Assembly: GCA_031289625.1 (NCBI GenBank)
Contig: JAITPB010000017.1
Location: 1 to 9,833 of the forward strand
Direction: 5' to 3'
Source: Clostridiales bacterium
Lineage (GTDB): Bacteria; Bacillota; Clostridia; Lachnospirales; WQUN01
Length of the DNA: 9,833 bases
The notes under the pieces were generated by a model. The model searched no databases. It worked only from the letters and a program-made list of their open reading frames with translations, and was not told where the DNA came from. How positions within the stretch are numbered: the first letter of the stretch is position 1; every line of letters begins with the position of its first letter. Positions 6,569 through 9,833 of this stretch are shown one piece after another. Position numbers and translations under genes: made by a program.

Positions 6569-8251
6569 TCACTCCGCGGAAATAATGTAGTGATACACAG
6601 GCTGGCCGCCGTAAAACACTTCCACTTCATGCTCCGGATAACGCTCCCGCGCATAGGCCGCCGCCGCCTGCGCCTGTTCCTCCGATGTTTCCGCGCCGTA
6701 ATAGAGGCCGATTATTTCCACGTCCGGCGTTATCATCCGGTTGATCAACTCTTTTGCGCCTTCTTGCGGATCGCGGCGCACTGAGATGATTTTGCCGTCG
6801 AGCATACATAAGCAGTCGCCTGTATGAATCTCCTGCCCGTCCATTTTTGTATTCCGCACAGCGCGCGTTACCTGTCCGGTACGGGTCTTTTCCATCGCGC
6901 GCCGCATGATCGTCTGGTTTTCTTCCAGCGAATACGCGGGCGCGTAACTGATCACACTGGTCAGCCCCTGCGGAATGCTTCGCGTGGGCAAAACGACGGC
7001 TGTTTTATCCGCGCAAAGCTGAGCAGCCTGTTCCGCCGCCAAGATGATGTTTTTGTTGTTGGGCAGAATAAACACGGCGGCCGCGTTGATCCGTTCCACG
7101 GCGCGCAGAATATCCTCCGCGCTGGGGTTCATCGTTTGGCCGCCTTCAATGACTTCGTCCACGCCGAGATTGAGAAAGAGTTCTTTAAAACCGCCGCCCA
7201 AGGAAACGGCGGCAAAACCGACGTCTTTCTTTTCCCCTTTTTTTTCGTGATTATGATCTGCGTTCTTATTTTCAGGGCTCTTGCTTTCTAAAGAAAAATT
7301 GATCAGGCTGGTATGCTGCAAGCGCATGTTTTCAATTTTTAAATGACTCAAGCTGCCGATCAGCAGCGCTTTTTCCAAAACAGAACCGGGATGGTTTGTG
7401 TGTACGTGAATCTTTATCAATTCTTCATCCGCAACGGCAACGATCGAGTCGCCCGTGGATTCCAGATATTGTTTGAAATGGTTCTCCGCTTCTTCCGTGA
7501 CATTTTTGACATGGACAAAAAATTCCGTGCAATAGGCAAAGTGGATATCGCCGGAAGCCATGGCCGCCGCATTGGCCGCAACTGGCGGCGCCACGCCGCT
7601 GGCGGCGGCTGTTTCCAGCAGAGGCTCGGCTGAATCCGCGCGCAGCCCGCGCAGCGCGCCTTCCAAAACAACGAGCAGACCTTTGCCGCCCGCGTCCTCC
7701 ACGCCCGCCTGCCGCAGCTCTGGCAGCATTTCTGGCGTTTTCGCCAGCGTTTTATCGGCGTGCGCCAATATTTCTTCCATAAAAGTTTCAATATCGTCAG
7801 TTACGGCGGCGCTCACAGCCGCCTGTTCGCTGATCGCCCTGGCGATGGTTAAAATCGTGCCTTCTTTGGGTTTCATCACAGCTTTATACGCCGTCTCCAC
7901 AGCTTGCGCGCAGGCCTTTGCCAGATCCGCCGTCCGCGCGACCGCGACGCCGTCCAGCCCTTTCGCGAAACCGCGGAACAGCTGTGAAAGGATCACGCCG
8001 GAATTGCCGCGCGCCCCTCGCAGGGCGCCGCCCGACGCGGCCTTGGCGGCGTCGGATATGTTCGGCGTACTCAATTGATTCGTTTCCCGCGCCGCAGCCA
8101 GCACAGTAAAGGACATATTCGTGCCTGTATCGCCATCCGGCACGGGAAAAACATTCATGGCGTCTATTTCTGGTTTCCGCCGGTTGAGGGCGTTCGCACC
8201 CGCGATGATCATTTTGTTGAATAAATTTCCATCAAGGCCTATCGTACCCAC
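6569..8251 (-). CDS. fakA: Fatty acid kinase FakA / YloV-like DhaL-domain protein
   Basis: FakA-type proteins phosphorylate fatty acids held by a FakB (DegV) partner, making acyl-phosphate for phospholipid synthesis. The 560-residue product has an N-terminal DhaL (DAK2) ATP-binding domain with AMNVFPVPDGDTGTNM (metal-binding D39, D41 and N45), GALRGARGNSGVILSQLFRG and GVEDAGGKGLLVVLEG. A middle domain (HFAYCTEFFVHV, IKIHVHTNHPG) follows, then a charged linker rich in Lys, Asn and Glu at about 325-345, then a C-terminal domain ending GGQPVYHYIISAE, typical of the family (about 550 residues). The open frame begins at TTG 8266, but that codon overlaps GGAGGAG (8264-8258). GTG 8251 sits eight bases behind this site and gives the conserved opening GTIGLDGNLFNKMIIAGA. 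It is the second gene of the yloU-fakA-recG transcript. No FakB gene is present here. Confidence 0.93.
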   Translation of the reverse strand: MGTIGLDGNLFNKMIIAGANALNRRKPEIDAMNVFPVPDGDTGTNMSFTVLAAARETNQLSTPNISDAAKAASGGALRGARGNSGVILSQLFRGFAKGLDGVAVARTADLAKACAQAVETAYKAVMKPKEGTILTIARAISEQAAVSAAVTDDIETFMEEILAHADKTLAKTPEMLPELRQAGVEDAGGKGLLVVLEGALRGLRADSAEPLLETAAASGVAPPVAANAAAMASGDIHFAYCTEFFVHVKNVTEEAENHFKQYLESTGDSIVAVADEELIKIHVHTNHPGSVLEKALLIGSLSHLKIENMRLQHTSLINFSLESKSPENKNADHNHEKKGEKKDVGFAAVSLGGGFKELFLNLGVDEVIEGGQTMNPSAEDILRAVERINAAAVFILPNNKNIILAAEQAAQLCADKTAVVLPTRSIPQGLTSVISYAPAYSLEENQTIMRRAMEKTRTGQVTRAVRNTKMDGQEIHTGDCLCMLDGKIISVRRDPQEGAKELINRMITPDVEIIGLYYGAETSEEQAQAAAAYARERYPEHEVEVFYGGQPVYHYIISAE

Positions 8252-8257
8252 ATTCCG

Positions 8258-8264
8258 CTCCTCC
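8258..8264 (-). promoter_or_regulatory. Ribosome binding site fixing the fakA start
   Basis: GGAGGAG on the minus strand (8264-8258) is followed after six bases by GTG 8251. It overlaps the upstream in-frame TTG 8266, which cannot therefore be the usual start. Confidence 0.8.
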
Positions 8265-8279
8265 AAATCTGCGGTATAA

Positions 8280-8633
8280 TCATTCTGCGCGGACGCCCTC
8301 CACGAAAATATTCACTCCAGCGACAGGCAGCCCAATGTTTTCTTTCACGCGATATTTTACGGTGCTGATGATCGAATCGGCGATTGCGGGAATGCTGGTA
8401 TCGTATTCCACCATAATGTGCAGAGAGATGGTGATAGCGCTCTCTGTAATTTTGAGTTGTACTCCTTTGGTAATGCTCTTCATTTTTAAGAGCTGCACAA
8501 GACCGTCTCTTATATTTTTGGCGGCCATCCCCACAATGCCATAACAATCTATCGCAGCCAGGCCGGCGACGCGGGCAATGACATCGTTTTCAATGGTAAT
8601 GGTTCCATATTCGTTTGGAATGCTCACGGACAA
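8280..8633 (-). CDS. yloU: Asp23/Gls24 family envelope-stress protein
   Basis: This is a small (117-residue) Asp23/Gls24-family protein, a family found near the Gram-positive cell envelope and often induced by alkaline or envelope stress; the biochemical role is not established. The typical features are the opening VSIPNEYGTITIENDVIARVAG, the CYGIVGMA segment, a central beta-strand pair (KITESAITISLHIMVEYDTS) and the closing helix-strand VKYRVKENIGLPVAGVNIFVEGV. There is no signal peptide or membrane helix. The open frame reaches TTG 8642, but this abuts AGGAGG (8648-8643); TTG 8633 lies nine bases after that site and is the better start, and GTG 8627 is possible. It is the first gene of the minus-strand unit, 28 bases before fakA, with a promoter at 8702-8730. 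The yloU-yloV order is widely conserved in Firmicutes. Confidence 0.92.
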   Translation of the reverse strand: MSVSIPNEYGTITIENDVIARVAGLAAIDCYGIVGMAAKNIRDGLVQLLKMKSITKGVQLKITESAITISLHIMVEYDTSIPAIADSIISTVKYRVKENIGLPVAGVNIFVEGVRAE

Positions 8634-8642
8634 GCGGCACAA

Positions 8643-8648
8643 CCTCCT
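8643..8648 (-). promoter_or_regulatory. Ribosome binding site of yloU
   Basis: A perfect AGGAGG (8648-8643) is placed nine bases before TTG 8633. The longer-frame TTG at 8642 is directly adjacent to it and would have no spacer. Confidence 0.8.
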
Positions 8649-8655
8649 TCTTGGC

Positions 8656-8684
8656 GCAATCGGACCAGAGACGCCCGCGATTGC
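8656..8684. repeat. Spaced inverted repeat in the yloU leader
   Basis: GCAATCG (8656-8662) and CGATTGC (8678-8684) form a perfect 7-bp dyad separated by 15 bases. On the minus strand it falls in the untranslated leader of yloU, eight bases before the ribosome binding site, so the RNA could fold there. On the plus strand it overlaps the -35 box (8681-8686) of the TIM-barrel gene promoter. It could be a leader hairpin, an operator, or chance. Confidence 0.55.
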
Positions 8685-8709
8685 TATCCTAGACCTTATA
8701 TACTATAAT
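8681..8709 (+). promoter_or_regulatory. Promoter of the TIM-barrel gene
   Basis: TTGCTA (8681-8686) and a perfect TATAAT (8704-8709) are separated by 17 bp. The start of transcription would be near 8716, giving a leader of about 67 bases that contains the palindrome and the 12-bp repeats. Confidence 0.7.
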
Positions 8710-8730
8710 ATTTCCATGGAAAAAATACAA
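8702..8730 (-). promoter_or_regulatory. Promoter of the yloU-fakA-recG unit
   Basis: On the minus strand, TTGTAT (8730-8725) and TATAGT (8707-8702) are 17 bp apart, with transcription starting near 8695. Its -10 box overlaps the -10 box of the divergent promoter (8704-8709) by four bases, so RNA polymerase could occupy only one at a time. Confidence 0.6.
8711..8722. repeat. 12-bp perfect palindrome at the divergent promoters
   Basis: TTTCCATGGAAA is self-complementary. It covers roughly the +1 region of the rightward promoter and lies in the -35/-10 spacer of the leftward promoter, a position where a bound dimeric regulator could affect both. No regulator has been identified, so its role is a guess. 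Confidence 0.5.
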
Positions 8731-8748
8731 GGTGGATTTGGCTGCGGG

Positions 8749-8772
8749 AAAGATTGGAAAAAAGATTGGAAA
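8749..8772 (+). repeat. Two perfect 12-bp tandem units in the TIM-barrel gene leader
   Basis: AAAGATTGGAAA occurs twice back to back (8749-8760 and 8761-8772), just before the ribosome binding site AGAGGGGG (8774-8781). It is probably a small slippage duplication. A regulatory role in translation is possible but not shown. Confidence 0.8.
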
Positions 8773-8782
8773 AAGAGGGGGT

Positions 8783-9748
8783 ATGTTCAACATGAAGCGG
8801 ATAATGAATTTTTCAACAGCCTGGTTTGATACGGAACGGTATTCCGGCAACGCGGATTTGAAGACATTCTACCGTTCTTTTGGGCTGGATGGCTTGGAAG
8901 TGATCTATGGAGGCGAGGACAAGGACAATTTGATCGCCGCCGAGGATGTTATCGGGGTTCATTTGCGTTATTTTACGGCGTGGATGGATTTGTGGAAGGG
9001 GAATACAAAGCGGCTGTTGGAGGAGTACGGCGATTACGGTGAAATCGAGCGGTTTTACGGCGGGAGAACTTCCGCCGCTTTGACGGAAGCGTTTCGGCAT
9101 AATTTAAAATTCGCCGCTTCCATGTCGCCAGAATATTTGGTTTTTCATGTTTCGGACTGCCTGCTGTCGGAAGCTATGCTGCGCCGGTTTTATTACAGCG
9201 AAGAGGCGGTCGTCGACGCCGCGATCGAATTGGTCAATACGATTGGGGAATACATAGAGGGCAGCCCGCTGCTGCTGTTTGAGAATCTTTGGTATTCAGG
9301 GCTGACGATGCTTGCGCCCCGCCTGGCGGCCAGGCTGCTGGAAGAAACCCATTATCCTCATACGGGCGTCATGCTGGATACAGGCCATTTGCTGAATACG
9401 AATACGTCTCTGCGGACAATCGACGAAGGCGTGGATTATATCCATTCTGTACTGGATCAATACAGCGATCTGTCGTTCATCAAGGGCGTTCATCTCCACC
9501 AGTCGCTCAGCGGCGCGTATTCGGAAGCGCTGATGAAAAGCTGGGTTCCTGACGAAGGCAGCTACAGCGAACGCAGACTGGCCGTGCTTCCGCATATTTT
9601 TCAGATTGACACGCACCAGCCGTTCGCGAGCGAACGGGTCAGCGCTTTGCTGGACAGGATTCAGCCGGAGTACTTGGTGCTGGAGCAAATCAGTTCCAGC
9701 AGAGACGAACACGAACGCAATCTCAAAGAACAGATGCGGTATTTATGA
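8783..9748 (+). CDS. Sugar-phosphate isomerase/epimerase-like TIM-barrel protein
   Basis: This is a 321-residue protein of the xylose-isomerase-like / AP-endonuclease-2 TIM-barrel superfamily (PF01261 type). It opens with MNFSTAWF and carries candidate metal or catalytic residues at the ends of successive strands: H60 (GVHLRYF), H122 (VFHVSD), E167 (LLFENLW), D199 and H202 (MLDTGHLLN), H237/H239 (GVHLHQS), D276/H278 (QIDTHQPF) and E301 (LVLEQ). This is the usual divalent-metal pattern, so it is probably an active enzyme. Members act on sugars, inositols, hydroxypyruvate or abasic DNA, and the substrate cannot be read here. ATG 8783 follows AGAGGGGG closely; ATG 8792 (opening MKRIMNFSTAWF) is equally plausible. 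The frame is open further left to 8732, but that part overlaps the leader repeats. The gene stands alone between its own promoter and a strong terminator. Confidence 0.83.
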   Translation: MFNMKRIMNFSTAWFDTERYSGNADLKTFYRSFGLDGLEVIYGGEDKDNLIAAEDVIGVHLRYFTAWMDLWKGNTKRLLEEYGDYGEIERFYGGRTSAALTEAFRHNLKFAASMSPEYLVFHVSDCLLSEAMLRRFYYSEEAVVDAAIELVNTIGEYIEGSPLLLFENLWYSGLTMLAPRLAARLLEETHYPHTGVMLDTGHLLNTNTSLRTIDEGVDYIHSVLDQYSDLSFIKGVHLHQSLSGAYSEALMKSWVPDEGSYSERRLAVLPHIFQIDTHQPFASERVSALLDRIQPEYLVLEQISSSRDEHERNLKEQMRYL

Positions 9749-9760
9749 CAGTAGAGCGCC

Positions 9761-9800
9761 GCAAAAGGCCGTGCGATTTTGAGGCCGCACGGCCTTTTGC
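9761..9800. terminator. Strong hairpin terminator, probably bidirectional
   Basis: A perfect 15-bp stem pairs 9761-9775 (GCAAAAGGCCGTGCG) with 9786-9800 around a ten-base loop. The only T run is TTTT inside the 3' arm, with the matching AAAA in the 5' arm, so it can act in both directions although the U tract is short. It lies 12 bases after the TIM-barrel gene stop and two bases from a possible convergent stop codon at 9803. Confidence 0.82.
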
Positions 9801-9802
9801 CA

Positions 9803-9833
9803 TTATGAAGCTTTGTTTTCCAAACGGAATTTG
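9803..9833 (-). CDS. Possible C-terminal end of a convergent gene (partial)
   Basis: On the minus strand the last bases of the window read KFRLENKAS followed by TAA (9805-9803). The stop abuts the bidirectional hairpin, as expected for a gene converging on the TIM-barrel gene. Nine residues are too few to identify a product, and an open stretch this short occurs often by chance. Confidence 0.3.
   Translation of the reverse strand, partial: KFRLENKAS

Noticed and set aside
7417..8109. Long open frames on both strands opposite or inside fakA and recG
   Set aside because: They lack ribosome binding sites and recognisable motifs, are rich in Arg, Ala and Ser, and are explained by GC-rich third positions of the real genes.
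1..9833. CRISPR array, tRNA or rRNA gene
   Set aside because: I saw no regularly spaced direct repeats, no tRNA cloverleaf signature (GTTCRANYC with matching arms) and no rRNA segments on either strand.

Overview
The window looks like a chromosomal segment of a low- to mid-GC Gram-positive anaerobe, most likely in the Clostridia. The main evidence is a minus-strand block in the order Asp23 (yloU) - FakA/YloV - recG - rsmD - coaD - coiled-coil 'ATPase-like' protein, a gene order I recognise from Clostridia. Further support comes from strong Shine-Dalgarno sites, many GTG and TTG starts, sigma-A type promoters and hairpin-plus-T-run terminators. I cannot name the genus.

Layout. (1) Positions 1-539 are mobile-DNA debris. 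Two consecutive group II intron 3' ends (domain VI, with part of domain V) form a diverged tandem repeat and run straight into the N-terminal third of an IS66-type transposase gene in the same orientation. The apparent start of the open frame at 36 lies inside intron RNA and is not a protein N-terminus. (2) Positions 540-2750 hold a promoter, an OmpR-type response regulator and its overlapping membrane histidine kinase, closed by a bidirectional terminator. (3) Positions 2753-8633 (minus strand) hold the conserved housekeeping block. A promoter before yloU drives yloU-fakA-recG. A second promoter just after recG can drive rsmD-coaD-coiled-coil gene, which ends at the shared terminator. (4) Positions 8634-8782 are a compact divergent control region in which the two -10 boxes overlap; it also holds a spaced dyad, a 12-bp palindrome and a 12-bp tandem repeat. 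(5) Positions 8783-9748 (plus strand) encode a sugar-phosphate isomerase/epimerase-like TIM-barrel protein with a full set of candidate metal ligands, followed by a strong hairpin. A convergent gene may just enter at the right edge.

How the genes work together. The core block is a set of small housekeeping functions: fatty-acid phosphorylation (FakA) with a cell-envelope-associated Asp23 protein, fork rescue (RecG), 16S rRNA methylation (RsmD), CoA synthesis (CoaD) and a probable membrane- or division-related coiled-coil protein. The two-component system and the TIM-barrel gene are accessory neighbours with no visible functional link to the block.

I did not find a clearly new defence or mobile system. 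The most unusual items are the double group II intron 3' end joined to the IS66 gene, the overlapping divergent promoters with dyad elements, and an in-frame 18-bp triplication near the end of recG. Several start codons were moved to Shine-Dalgarno-supported positions.
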